Origin: QGON01 sp963691905
GTDB taxonomy: Bacteria > Pseudomonadota > Gammaproteobacteria > Chromatiales > Chromatiaceae
Assembly: GCA_963691905.1 (NCBI GenBank)
Contig: OY829894.1
Location: forward strand, 124,001 to 188,000
Direction: 5' to 3'
DNA length: 64,000 nucleotides
Shown: in pieces, positions 31,301 to 37,206 of the stretch
Numbering within the stretch: position 1 is the first letter of the stretch
How the letters are laid out: each line of letters starts with the position of its first letter
Made by a program: the position numbers and the translations under genes
Notes under the pieces: model-generated
Databases searched by the model: none
The model's input: the letters and a program-made list of their open reading frames with translations, nothing else
Told to the model about the DNA's origin: nothing

Positions 31301-34300
31301 CCACTGCACAACTGACAATTGGTGCAGCAGGTACCGTCACCGACAGCGGCGTACTGGATATTGGCGGCGATGCACAGTTCACCACCACGGCAGCCAACGG
31401 CTCGGTGATACTGGATCAGGCCAGCGATTTCGATGGTGCCTTGACCGTGACCACCAATGGCACGGGTACCACCAGTGTCACCAACCTGACCGACGCCATC
31501 GATCTGGGTGCAATCACCACTGCACAACTGACAATTGGTTCAGCGGGTGCCATCACCGACAGTGGCGTGCTGGATATCGGTGGCGATGCCCAGTTCACCA
31601 CCACGGCAGCCAACGGCTCGGTGACCCTGGATCAGGCCAGCGACATCGATGGCACCTTGATCGTGACCACCAATGGCACGGGTACCACCAGTGTCACCAA
31701 CCTGACCGGCCCCATTGATCTGGGCGCAATCAGCACCGCACAGCTGACGATTGGCGCAGCCGGAGCGATCACCGATAGCGGCATACTGGACATCGGCGGC
31801 GCTGCCCAGTTCACCACCACGGCAGCCAACGGCTCGGTGATACTGGATCAGGCCAGCGACATCGATGGCACCTTGATCGTGACCACCAATGGTACGGGTA
31901 CCACCAGTGTCACCAACCTGACCGATGCCATCGACTTGGGCGCGATCACTACCGCACAGCTGACGATTGGCGCAGCCGGAGCGATCACCGACAGCGGCGT
32001 ACTGGACATCGGCGGCGCTGCCCAGTTCACCACCACGGCAGCCAACGGCTCAGTAATCCTGGATCAGGCCAGCGATTTCGACGGGGCTTTGATCGTGGCC
32101 ACCGACGGTACGGGTACCACCAGTGTCACCAACCTGACCGATGCCATCGACTTGGGCGCGATCACTACCGCACAGCTGACGATTGGCGCAGCCGGAGCGA
32201 TCACCGACAGCGGCGTACTGGACATCGGCGGCGCTGCCCAGTTCACCACCACGGCAGCCAACGGCTCAGTGATCCTGGATCAGGCCAGCGATTTCGACGG
32301 GGCTTTGATCGTGACCACTGACGGTGTGGGTACCACCAGTGTCACCAACCTGACCGGCCCCATTGATCTGGGCGCAATCAGCACCGCACAGCTGACGATT
32401 GGCGCAGCCGGAGCGATCACCGATAGCGGCATACTGGACATCGGCGGCGCTGCCCAGTTCACCACCACGGCGGCCAACGGCTCGGTGATACTGGATCAGG
32501 CCAGCGATTTCGACGGGGCTTTGATCGTGACTACCAATGGCACGGGCTCCACCAGTGTCACCAACCTGACCGATGCCATCGACCTGGGCACGATCACCAC
32601 AGCACAACTGACAATTGGTTCAGCGGGTGCCATCACCGACAGTGGCGTGCTGGATATCGGTGGCGACGCCCAGTTCACCACCACGGCAGCCAACGGCTCG
32701 GTGACCCTGGATCAGGCCAGCGACATCGATGGCACCTTGATCGTGACCACCAATGGCACGGGTACCACCAGTGTCACCAACCTGACCGGCCCCATTGATC
32801 TGGGCGCAATCAGCACCGCACAGCTGACGATTGGTGCAGCAGGTGCCGTCACCGACAGCGGCGTACTGGATATTGGCGGCGATGCACAGTTCACGACTAC
32901 GGCAGCCAACGGCTCGGTGATACTGGATCAGGCCAGCGATTTCGATGGGGCTTTGATCGTGACCACTGACGGTGTGGGTACCACCAGCGTCACCAACCTG
33001 ACCGATGCCATCGATCTGGGCGCAATCACTACCGCACAGCTGACGATTGGTGCAGTCGGAGCGATCACCGACAGCGGCGTACTGGATATCGGCGGCGCTG
33101 CCCAGTTCACCACCACGGCGGCCAACGGCTCGGTGATCCTGGATCAGGCCAGCGATTTCGATGGTGCCTTGACCGTGACCACCAATGGCACGGGTACCAC
33201 CAGCGTCACCAACCTGACCGGCCCCATTGATCTGGGCGCAATCACTACCGCACAGCTGACGATTGGTGCAGTCGGAGCGATCACCGACAGCGGCGTACTG
33301 GATATCGGCGGCGCTGCCCAGTTCACCACCACGGCAGCCAACGGCTCGGTGATCCTGGATCAGGCCAGCGATTTCGATGGTGCCTTGACCGTGACCACCA
33401 ATGGCACGGGAACCACCAGTGTCACCAACCTGACCGGCCCCATTGATCTGGGTGCAATCACCACTGCACAACTGACAATTGGTGCAGCAGGTGCCGTCAC
33501 CGACAGCGGCGTACTGGATATTGGCGGCGATGCACAGTTCACGACTACGGCAGCCAACGGCTCGGTGATACTGGATCAGGCCAGCGATTTCGATGGGGCT
33601 TTGATCGTGACCAACGACGGTACGGGCACCACCAGTGTCACCAACCTGACCGATGCCATCGACCTGGGCACGATCACCACAGTACAGTTGACGATTGGCG
33701 CAGCCGGAGCGATCACCGACAGCGGCGTGCTGGATATCGGTGGCGACGCCCAGTTCACCACCACAGCAGCCAACGGCTCGGTGACCCTGGATCAGGCCAA
33801 CGATTTCGATGGTGCCTTGATCATGGCCACCAACGGTACGGGTACCACTAGTGTGACGAACCTGACTGGGCCTATTGATCTAGGCGCGATAACCACTGCG
33901 CAACTGACGGTTGGTGCAGCGGGTGCCATCACTGATAGCGGTACCCTGTCAGTGAACGGCATCGCCTCGTTCGTCACACGGAACGATACTGCTGCCGATA
34001 TCACGCTGAATGATGCCAACTCTCAGTTTGGTTCCCTGGAGGTTCGGACCTTGAATGAGGTGGGTACGGCGGCAGTCGAGGGTGCGCTCGATGTGACAGA
34101 ATCAGGGGTGATGAATATCAACCAGGTTGAGACTTTGGGTACGGCAGCCCTGTCTGCAGGAACGATTATTGGCGGCGGTAATTTCACGGTAGCCAATCTG
34201 AATCTGAATGCGATAAGTGGTGGGGTTGTGCTCCCGGAGCTGTCACTGGTCAATCTTAATGTCACCGCAGCGGATCCCATCACTCAGAGCGGAGTACTGA

Positions 34301-35286
34301 CCATTGATGGAACCAGTAACTTCACAACGGGTGAGAATATTATAACCCTCAGCAATGGGCTCAACGATTTCAAAGGCACCGTTAGTGTAAACAACAGTGG
34401 TAACAATGCTGTAACTGTCAGAAGCAAAGATACCCTCGTTATCGGTGATATTGTTGTGGGTGGCGACACAATAATGTGGGCAAACTCCATCCTTCAAACC
34501 GGAGATATCACTTCAGCAAATGGATTTGTCAAAGTGTTTGCAGATACCGGCACCTTGACTATGGACGCCAGCACCCGCACCACTGCCGCTTCTGGTCATC
34601 AGATTGTTTATACGGGTCATGACGACGTCACCATCTCTCAACTGGAAACTGCTGCAGCGGAGATAAATGTAACTTCTGAATTCGGCGACATCAAGGCGAC
34701 CAACGAAAGTGTTAATATCAAGGGAACCGGCGTGATAGCCAATATTTATGCATTGGGTTTCGTTGGTTCCATCGGTACGGGTACCCAACCGATGCGCTTC
34801 CAGCAGCCGGATGTGGGTACCATGAATTTTGCCTTTAACAGCGATGCATTCATCAGTGGACAGGGGGCTACGGTCATTACTGAGACAGTGAACACCATTA
34901 CGGGCAAACCAGAATACGAGAGAAGTACAGGCTTGACTGCAGAACGTTCCTCCATCGGAGGTACAGTTACCGATCTTTCAGCGGTGCAAAGCCTGCTTGC
35001 TGGACAGATCCAGGCCGCATCCCAGGATCAGTTTGAAAATGTTGATGCTGCTCTGCTGAAATCGCAGATCAAGATCCACAATGTCATTGGGTTTGGACTC
35101 AAGATGCCCAGCATTCTGGATGAAGAAGAGGGTGGAGATTTTAGTGGCAATGAACTCACCATGGGTGGTGGGTGGCTTAATCTGAAATATGAACTGCCGA
35201 AAAACTGGATGAGCCACCACAAAGTCTTTCCAAGAGTCTTTTATATGCCAACTGAGTCGATGGGTGATATTGGAAGAATGCGTTAA
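22390..35286 (+). CDS. Giant filamentous-haemagglutinin-type TpsA exoprotein (4298 residues) with tandem repeats
   Basis: This is the secreted partner of the TpsB encoded upstream. An extended, Arg-rich signal peptide of about 54 residues ends in FAQPGIVMA. The TPS (haemagglutination activity) domain follows with NTTLIQQQSHNLALEWQSF, LDQNPSQIFGTIEANGRVFL and NPNGL at 137-141, the motifs needed for TpsB recognition. The remainder is Gly/Thr/Asp-rich beta-helix sequence made largely of repeats: a 93-residue unit (three copies), a module of about 300 residues (two copies) and a 72-residue unit (20 copies in two blocks). The last 120 residues are non-repetitive and carry no recognisable toxin, VENN or autotransporter domain. 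A rigid surface or released adhesin fibre is inferred; based on known FHA geometry it could exceed 100 nm. Confidence 0.93.
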   Translation: MRRRHQRRKTARVGQAATGRSEACFALKGLTHYMRMAIVLPASLLFAQPGIVMAGPQGGQVVGGQGAISVPNANTTLIQQQSHNLALEWQSFNVQAQELVRFQQPSASSAVLNRILDQNPSQIFGTIEANGRVFLANPNGLIFGRTATVNVGSLIAAGLDMDPDKFMDGKYELDLPDGQSPGSVINRGLIKAATGGSVVMVGSTASNEGLIVADVGYVHLASGRKAVVDFDGTGLIRFRVDEAVLGNDSGAQAAVANSGEIRAEGGTVVLAGHTARDVFSQVVNNTGVIHAGSIDKSGGKIRLTGFGGLVANSGSLYTSGTKGGSVEVAGNRITHSGNIVADGSAGDGGRVKLESADTTLLTDNSTISAQSKAGGKGGSVQVLGDRVGLFGNATIDASGHNGGGEVLVGGDYQGDSPDVPNADRTYVGPDTQIRADAIVDGDGGKVIVWADEITKFYGTISAKGDSNSGSGGFAEVSGKEGLIYRGKTDLSGADGRQGTLLLDPGTITIAGGSSDGSDNEAGDSATVLSHGGDTTVAFAEIPASFTVYESEIEGTNADIILQATDGISTSGTFNNGGEGNGILLLNIDRSLTLITRNAALEGSTGIDVSAIEIRGQGAGDIIIQTGSDGRDAGTANIAVGTLASGSGSITINSEGTVSVSGALSTGGNIGITAGDAATFALDNTTENVTAGVLTVTATDVDGFDTINSLGSTNVILQPDAVADTVGLAVADGTSFTLTTDDIAELKAGSGTVTIGQAGGTGAISLGGAVDLAGDKVTLRGGRINDAANAISADSLTLDLDSNGTGANTLSTTVSTLSIDSSDGNDATNQSVTVVNTGAVALGILDLDGGTLNLTAGGAITDGNADAAGVDTTVNVTADTLNILGNQAVADIETAVSTLDLTTAAASISNTGALVLADSIVTGQLDLTGSAGIALGTLTATGQMVNLTVGGAITDGNVDAAGADTTVNVTADTLNILGNHAVTDIETAASNLDLATAATSISNTGALTLADSTVTGQLDLTGSAGIALNNLDATGQAVNLNAAGAITDGNGAGTNITATTITLTAASGIGAANAIETAATSLSVDNSGAFDVQISNSQANATELTSLSTVGANVTFSQAGGGDLNVTGAVTSGNHPGTDGGNILINASGNLTLNGDLDSRAGSGGNSTLSGLTLSNGVQIRLGAGDITVTGGSLDTVIATDIIHSEAGHGDINLVADRDIVIQAALQTTLATLDIILSADNDNNSDGGVRVDTGGFIDSARDVTITGSDLSDDNDPNGVGGLNSVYVAADGANNQIQAAGTITLQSSGVAPIGSDIQLDGRVTASGTGGVIVNALDQILVNTVLTAGGGGIAMQDDVVLTGNSSLTADDGPINFSGTIQGQGSAWDLTVNAGNGVVTLGGAVGAGNLVGTMDIDAGTLIQNGDITAQGQVDLTLASAFTLGTITATGQTVNLSAGGAITDGNADVAGVDTTVNVTAGTLNILGNQAVSDIETAVNTLDLTTAATSISNTGALILSDSIVGGQLDLTGSAGIVLNNLDAAGQTVNLIAAGDVTDGAGTGVAAATMTATLTGISSDLTLDSGNHNIAQLGAVTAPGGFTLDNGNNGITLTAAVQAANNVINIGVGTGTLVTNAAGTLSAGTGAITLTGDGMSLDGVVNGTGTLLVQPTTVGQNIGIAGGAGAFSLTTEEIAEFQNGFSGITIGRANGTGTITINAVTFNDPITLRAPDGAGAIVVDGQINGDGDASVTLNGPGATTTLNAGIVTAGNAITISDNVILGTPATVTLDTTNSGSVVAGANIGIGGTVDDDGVASALVLNGGAGGTVTLSGSAGEGAALDGLTIGNAAQVDLANVIADGAIVVAGGNIDLNGTTYTSNSGALTFTGAVDLDSGGVVTLTSGGGAGDDITVTGVVEDADSADTLVLNAGVLGNVDLQSAVGGTNMLAALTVGSAVQVDTVAVTTTGVQSYTADEIDFNGGAGSITGTSIVLQPVADGTSIGVGGGAGTLDISDTDIAALDDGFASISIGRASGVHAIVVGDSTFVDPVTIRAPVGAGSITVNGQIMGNDNASVTLDGPGTTTMLNADIITAGNAITVSDNVILGTPATVTLNTTNGVAVGADINITGTVNDDGTVSALVLNGGTGGTVTLSGATGADIALASLTVSNAAQVDLANVIADTAIAVTGDNIDLSGTIYTSNTGALTFTGAVDLDSGGVVTLTSGGGAGDDITITSVVEDADSSDSLVLNAGAAGIVNLLGAVGGNNALAALTVINSAGITLPALGIAGDLIVNSAGAIIDSGVMDIGGDAQFATTAANGSVTLDQASDIDGALSVTTNGTGITSVTNLTDAINLGAITTAQLTIGAAGAITDSGVLDIGGDTQFTATAANGSVILDQASDFDGALIVTTDGTGITSLTNLTDAINLGTITTAQLSIGAAGAITDSGVLDIGGDAQFTTTAANGSVTLDQASDIDGALIVNTNGTGTTNVTNLTDAIDLGAITTVQLTIGAAGAITNSGVLDIGGDAQLTTTAVNGSVTLDQASDIDGVLTVTTNGTGTTSITNLTDAINLGTITTAQLTVGAAGAIIDSGSLDIGGDAQFTTTAANGSVTLDEGSDIDGTLSVTTDGTGTTSVTNLTGAIDLGAITTAQLTVSAAGAITDSGVLDIGGAAQFTTTAANGSVILDQASDFDGALTVTTNGTGTTSVTNLADAIDLGTITTTQLTIGAAGAINDSGTQTVSGAASFVTQNDAGSDITLDDGASTFGTLTARVLNAAGTNAAAGQIDITESGTMDSTQVQTAGTANLTAGTINGIGNITANSLGLTVTGGGIALQALNLSGNLTVSAAGAITDSGVLDIGGNVQFTTTAANGSVILDQASDFDGALTVTTNGTGTTSVTNLTGPIDLGAITTAQLTIGAAGAITDSGILDIGGAAQFTTTAANGSVILDQASDIDGALTVTTNGTGTTSVTNLTGPIDLGAITTAQLTIGAAGTVTDSGVLDIGGDAQFTTTAANGSVILDQASDFDGALTVTTNGTGTTSVTNLTDAIDLGAITTAQLTIGSAGAITDSGVLDIGGDAQFTTTAANGSVTLDQASDIDGTLIVTTNGTGTTSVTNLTGPIDLGAISTAQLTIGAAGAITDSGILDIGGAAQFTTTAANGSVILDQASDIDGTLIVTTNGTGTTSVTNLTDAIDLGAITTAQLTIGAAGAITDSGVLDIGGAAQFTTTAANGSVILDQASDFDGALIVATDGTGTTSVTNLTDAIDLGAITTAQLTIGAAGAITDSGVLDIGGAAQFTTTAANGSVILDQASDFDGALIVTTDGVGTTSVTNLTGPIDLGAISTAQLTIGAAGAITDSGILDIGGAAQFTTTAANGSVILDQASDFDGALIVTTNGTGSTSVTNLTDAIDLGTITTAQLTIGSAGAITDSGVLDIGGDAQFTTTAANGSVTLDQASDIDGTLIVTTNGTGTTSVTNLTGPIDLGAISTAQLTIGAAGAVTDSGVLDIGGDAQFTTTAANGSVILDQASDFDGALIVTTDGVGTTSVTNLTDAIDLGAITTAQLTIGAVGAITDSGVLDIGGAAQFTTTAANGSVILDQASDFDGALTVTTNGTGTTSVTNLTGPIDLGAITTAQLTIGAVGAITDSGVLDIGGAAQFTTTAANGSVILDQASDFDGALTVTTNGTGTTSVTNLTGPIDLGAITTAQLTIGAAGAVTDSGVLDIGGDAQFTTTAANGSVILDQASDFDGALIVTNDGTGTTSVTNLTDAIDLGTITTVQLTIGAAGAITDSGVLDIGGDAQFTTTAANGSVTLDQANDFDGALIMATNGTGTTSVTNLTGPIDLGAITTAQLTVGAAGAITDSGTLSVNGIASFVTRNDTAADITLNDANSQFGSLEVRTLNEVGTAAVEGALDVTESGVMNINQVETLGTAALSAGTIIGGGNFTVANLNLNAISGGVVLPELSLVNLNVTAADPITQSGVLTIDGTSNFTTGENIITLSNGLNDFKGTVSVNNSGNNAVTVRSKDTLVIGDIVVGGDTIMWANSILQTGDITSANGFVKVFADTGTLTMDASTRTTAASGHQIVYTGHDDVTISQLETAAAEINVTSEFGDIKATNESVNIKGTGVIANIYALGFVGSIGTGTQPMRFQQPDVGTMNFAFNSDAFISGQGATVITETVNTITGKPEYERSTGLTAERSSIGGTVTDLSAVQSLLAGQIQAASQDQFENVDAALLKSQIKIHNVIGFGLKMPSILDEEEGGDFSGNELTMGGGWLNLKYELPKNWMSHHKVFPRVFYMPTESMGDIGRMR
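24961..25518 (+). repeat. 279-bp (93-residue) tandem unit, two copies
   Basis: Units start at 24961 and 25240, each encoding AITDGN, TTVNVTADTLNILGN, ISNTGAL and GQLDLTGSAGI in the same order. A third copy stands alone at 26755-27033, exactly the same length. All lie inside tpsA and keep the reading frame. Confidence 0.85.
26755..27033 (+). repeat. 279-bp unit, third dispersed copy
   Basis: This copy has the same length and order of motifs as the tandem pair at 24961-25518, but sits about 1.2 kb further on, after unrelated beta-helix sequence. The spacing suggests an ancestral longer duplication of the segment. Confidence 0.8.
27367..29205 (+). repeat. Two copies of a roughly 966-bp module in tpsA
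   Basis: Equivalent codons (the LLVQP and IVLQP starts, GLTIGNAAQVDLANVIAD and SLTVSNAAQVDLANVIAD, LDSGGVVTLTSGGGAGDDI in both) lie about 966 bases apart, the copies starting at 27367 and 28333. The protein copies are similar but clearly diverged, so this duplication is older than the 216-bp array that follows. Confidence 0.8.
29251..30546 (+). repeat. 216-bp (72-residue) tandem repeat block 1, six copies
   Basis: Copies begin every 216 bases from 29251 to 30331. Each encodes ITDSGVLDIGGDAQFTTTAA, then NGSV-LDQASD, DGALIVTTNGTGTTS-VTNL and DAIDLG-ITTAQLTIGA. Copies in this block are more diverged from each other than those of block 2. A 118-residue capping module of different sequence follows (30547-30900). 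Confidence 0.95.
30547..30900 (+). repeat. 118-residue capping module after repeat block 1
   Basis: The module starts like a repeat (INDSGT) but continues with SFVTQNDAGSDITLDDG, LTARVLNAAGT and DITESGTMDSTQVQTAGTA. A homologous module (33925-34275) closes block 2, so block plus cap forms a higher-order unit that was itself duplicated. Confidence 0.8.
30901..33924 (+). repeat. 216-bp tandem repeat block 2, fourteen copies, highly homogeneous
   Basis: Copies begin at 30901 and every 216 bases to 33709, with no length change. Neighbouring and spaced copies are almost identical at DNA level: the unit starting near 31549 and the one near 32629 differ at about one position, and the units at 33061 and 33277 are likewise nearly the same. 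This points to recent amplification or gene conversion. Such arrays are easily mis-assembled, so the true copy number could differ. Confidence 0.95.
33925..34275 (+). repeat. 117-residue capping module after repeat block 2
   Basis: This is the diverged homologue of the module at 30547-30900, with SFVTRNDTAADITLNDA, LEVRTLNEVGT and DVTESGVMNINQVETLGTA. Non-repetitive C-terminal sequence of tpsA follows. Confidence 0.8.
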
Positions 35287-35309
35287 GTGTTGTCCAGGTC
35301 GATGAGAAG

Positions 35310-35325
35310 TCCGGCTTGAGCCGGA
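35310..35325. other. Short perfect hairpin between tpsA and the SapC gene
   Basis: TCCGGC and GCCGGA arms flank a four-base loop (TTGA). No T-run follows, so it is not a classical terminator. It could tune expression of the downstream gene or protect the tpsA mRNA end. Confidence 0.35.
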
Positions 35326-35353
35326 TCCGCAAGAAATAAAAAAGGAAAATCAA

Positions 35354-36082
35354 GTGTCGGGAAATCCCATCTTTTATCAATCCGTGATGCCGGTCAGCGA
35401 ACAGCGCCATGCGGGCTTCTTTGTGCAACAGAGCAACGACTGTTCTTTTTCCAAAGCCACGAATGCAGTGTTCCTGTCGGTGATTGAGTTCGTCAAGGCA
35501 TCTCACTACTATCCCATCGTTTTTTCTGGTGACGACAATTTACTTTCACCCGTTGCGCTGCTGGGGTTTGAAAAGGAACAAAACCTTTTTATCAAGGGAC
35601 GTTCGACCTGGGATGCCGATTATCTGCCAGCCTATGTTCGGCGTTATCCATTTATCCTTGCGAATGCCGGCAGTGAATTTACGGTCTGTATCGACGAATC
35701 ATACGAAGGTGTAAATCAGGATGGCCGTGGAGAACGGTTATTCGAAGAGGATGGCAGTCAGAGTGCCTACTTGAAGCGGATGGTGGGTTTTCTGCAGCAG
35801 TATCAGGTAGAGTCTCAACGTTCTCATGCCTTTTCGTCCCATCTGAAGGAATTGGATCTGCTGGAACCGATGCACGCCAATGTGGAGTTGAATAGCGGTG
35901 TCAAGATGTCGCTGACAGGATTCTATACGGTCAACCGTGATCGGCTAAAAAATCTTGATGCAGATGTGATCGGGAAGCTGGCTAAAAATGATGAGTTGGA
36001 ATGGATCTATATCCATCTCGCTTCTCTGGATAATTTCAACAGTCTGATGGAACGGTTTGCAGCGACTGACGCAGATACTTGA
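35354..36082 (+). CDS. SapC-family protein
   Basis: The protein matches the SapC family pattern: FKSVMPV-like opening (here YQSVMPVSEQRH), HYYPIVFS, PVALLGFEKEQNLFI, WDADYLPAYVRRYPFIL, CIDESYEGV and a C-terminal LSGVKMSLTGFYTVNRDRL-like stretch. SapC proteins were first linked to surface (S)-layer loci and are of unsettled function. There is no signal peptide or membrane segment, so it is probably cytosolic. The start is GTG with AAGGA nine bases upstream. It lies 67 bases after tpsA on the same strand, so a role in producing or regulating the exoprotein is inferred from position. Confidence 0.82.
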   Translation: MSGNPIFYQSVMPVSEQRHAGFFVQQSNDCSFSKATNAVFLSVIEFVKASHYYPIVFSGDDNLLSPVALLGFEKEQNLFIKGRSTWDADYLPAYVRRYPFILANAGSEFTVCIDESYEGVNQDGRGERLFEEDGSQSAYLKRMVGFLQQYQVESQRSHAFSSHLKELDLLEPMHANVELNSGVKMSLTGFYTVNRDRLKNLDADVIGKLAKNDELEWIYIHLASLDNFNSLMERFAATDADT

Positions 36083-36183
36083 ATGGGGTCGGTTCGATAG
36101 ACTGCAGATCCATTTAAGCTTGGGTTATCCGGCTAAAACCGGGCCTGTTCGATTGGGTAGCACGTCCAGGTCTGTGCAAGGGA

Positions 36184-37074
36184 CTACACTGACTCCAAAT
36201 ATTTCCACTCCTGACTCTGCGGCATCCGGTATTTGTAGATGTTTTCCATAGGTATCTTCGTCAAGAATGCAACTTCCACTCCCGCTTGCCCTGGTATGGC
36301 CAGTCCGATGATATTCGCATTTGACAAGGAAGGGGTGTCGAGTACGAGCTTGGGGTTGATCCCTCTGACGTCCTTGAGCGATCCTGTCGACAGGTTCCCG
36401 GCTTTGTCGATCAAGTACAGCGTCTTGAACTTCATGGCATAGATGTATCCGCTCGCGTAGCCTCCGCAGCCTTCTGTCGGGTCGGTTGAGACATGGAAGG
36501 TATCTCCCGCTTTCTCCAGCTTGATCTGACGCCCTAGGGTCAACAGATTGAGGTTCATGTTTTTATTGAAAGCATCTTCCAATCTTTTTGCTTCCTTCGG
36601 CAATTTGAGATTGAAGTTCTGTCCTTGACTACGTCTGATAACATTTTTTGCTTGCTCAGGGCTCAACTCCACCCAGGCAGTGAATCCGTCATAGGTTGTT
36701 AACTGTGAGGGCGTCCTGGTGTCCCCTCGATAGATGATGTGGAATCCAATATCGCTTCGCTGTAGTTCAGATTCCGACATGGTGTCGGATTTGAGCACAA
36801 CGACCGGCGAAGGGCCGGCTAGCTTGGGTGGGGTTCCAATTCCACTGGCAGGTTGAGGTTTCTTCTTTATCGATGGTTTCGTATCCGGCCTCTTGGGTTT
36901 TGGCTTCACCCACGGCTTTGTGACCGGTCTCCTGGGTTTCGGTTTCGGAATGACTGGAGTGCTAATGAGGTTGGCAGTTTGAGCTCTGTCGCACGCTGTA
37001 CACTCTGGATTGATACATCCACCGCGATTAGCGTTGTAGTAACCTTTGCAGCTGCTGCATTGTTTAAACCCCAT
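36184..37074 (-). CDS. Putative T6SS effector: cholera/pertussis-toxin-type ADP-ribosyltransferase with Cys-rich N-terminal tag
   Basis: Residues 1-30 hold Cys 6, 9, 20, 25 and 28, a zinc-ribbon-like tag. A basic Lys/Pro linker follows (about 43-80). The rest aligns by eye with the catalytic core of cholera and pertussis toxins: YRGDTRTP at 115-122 with Arg116 and DGFTAW behind it; HVSTD (194-198) as the STS strand; GYIYAM like the YIY strand; and GVEVAF-LTKIPMENIYKYR at 265-283, where Glu267 falls on catalytic Glu112 of cholera toxin and Glu129 of pertussis toxin S1. The residue two before it is Gly265 instead of Glu or Gln. No signal peptide is present, which fits T6SS delivery rather than Sec export. 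It lies near clpV with no obvious immunity gene. The NAD-dependent activity and target are inferred. Confidence 0.72.
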   Translation of the reverse strand: MGFKQCSSCKGYYNANRGGCINPECTACDRAQTANLISTPVIPKPKPRRPVTKPWVKPKPKRPDTKPSIKKKPQPASGIGTPPKLAGPSPVVVLKSDTMSESELQRSDIGFHIIYRGDTRTPSQLTTYDGFTAWVELSPEQAKNVIRRSQGQNFNLKLPKEAKRLEDAFNKNMNLNLLTLGRQIKLEKAGDTFHVSTDPTEGCGGYASGYIYAMKFKTLYLIDKAGNLSTGSLKDVRGINPKLVLDTPSLSNANIIGLAIPGQAGVEVAFLTKIPMENIYKYRMPQSQEWKYLESV

Positions 37075-37133
37075 GATTGGTTTCCTCGAATTTCTCCCGC
37101 GGAGAAGTGATTAAGACACATTGCAGAGAAAAT

Positions 37134-37187
37134 GGGATCAGAGAATAGTTTTCTCTTAATATCTGCGTAAATTGTTCTCTGACCCGG
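37134..37187. repeat. GGGTCAGAGAA-type inverted repeat
   Basis: GGGATCAGAGAATAG (from 37134) is mirrored by ATTGTTCTCTGACCC (to about 37185). This is the same style of short palindrome as at 3352, 39352 and 50619, and sits in the gap between two orphan genes. Confidence 0.5.
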
Positions 37188-37206
37188 TTTTATTCACCGA
37201 TTTTAT

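Noticed and set aside
31186..33773. Series of about 65-residue minus-strand frames repeated every 216 bases
   Set aside because: They are antisense shadows of the tpsA repeat, identical in spacing to the repeat unit and without ribosome-binding sites.
29251..33924. Regular repeats suggesting a CRISPR array
   Set aside because: The period is 216 bp with no unique spacers, and every unit is in frame within one long protein; it is a coding tandem repeat.
22390..35286. Contact-dependent inhibition toxin (CdiA)
   Set aside because: No VENN pretoxin motif, no C-terminal toxin and no small immunity gene directly downstream; the next gene is SapC-like.
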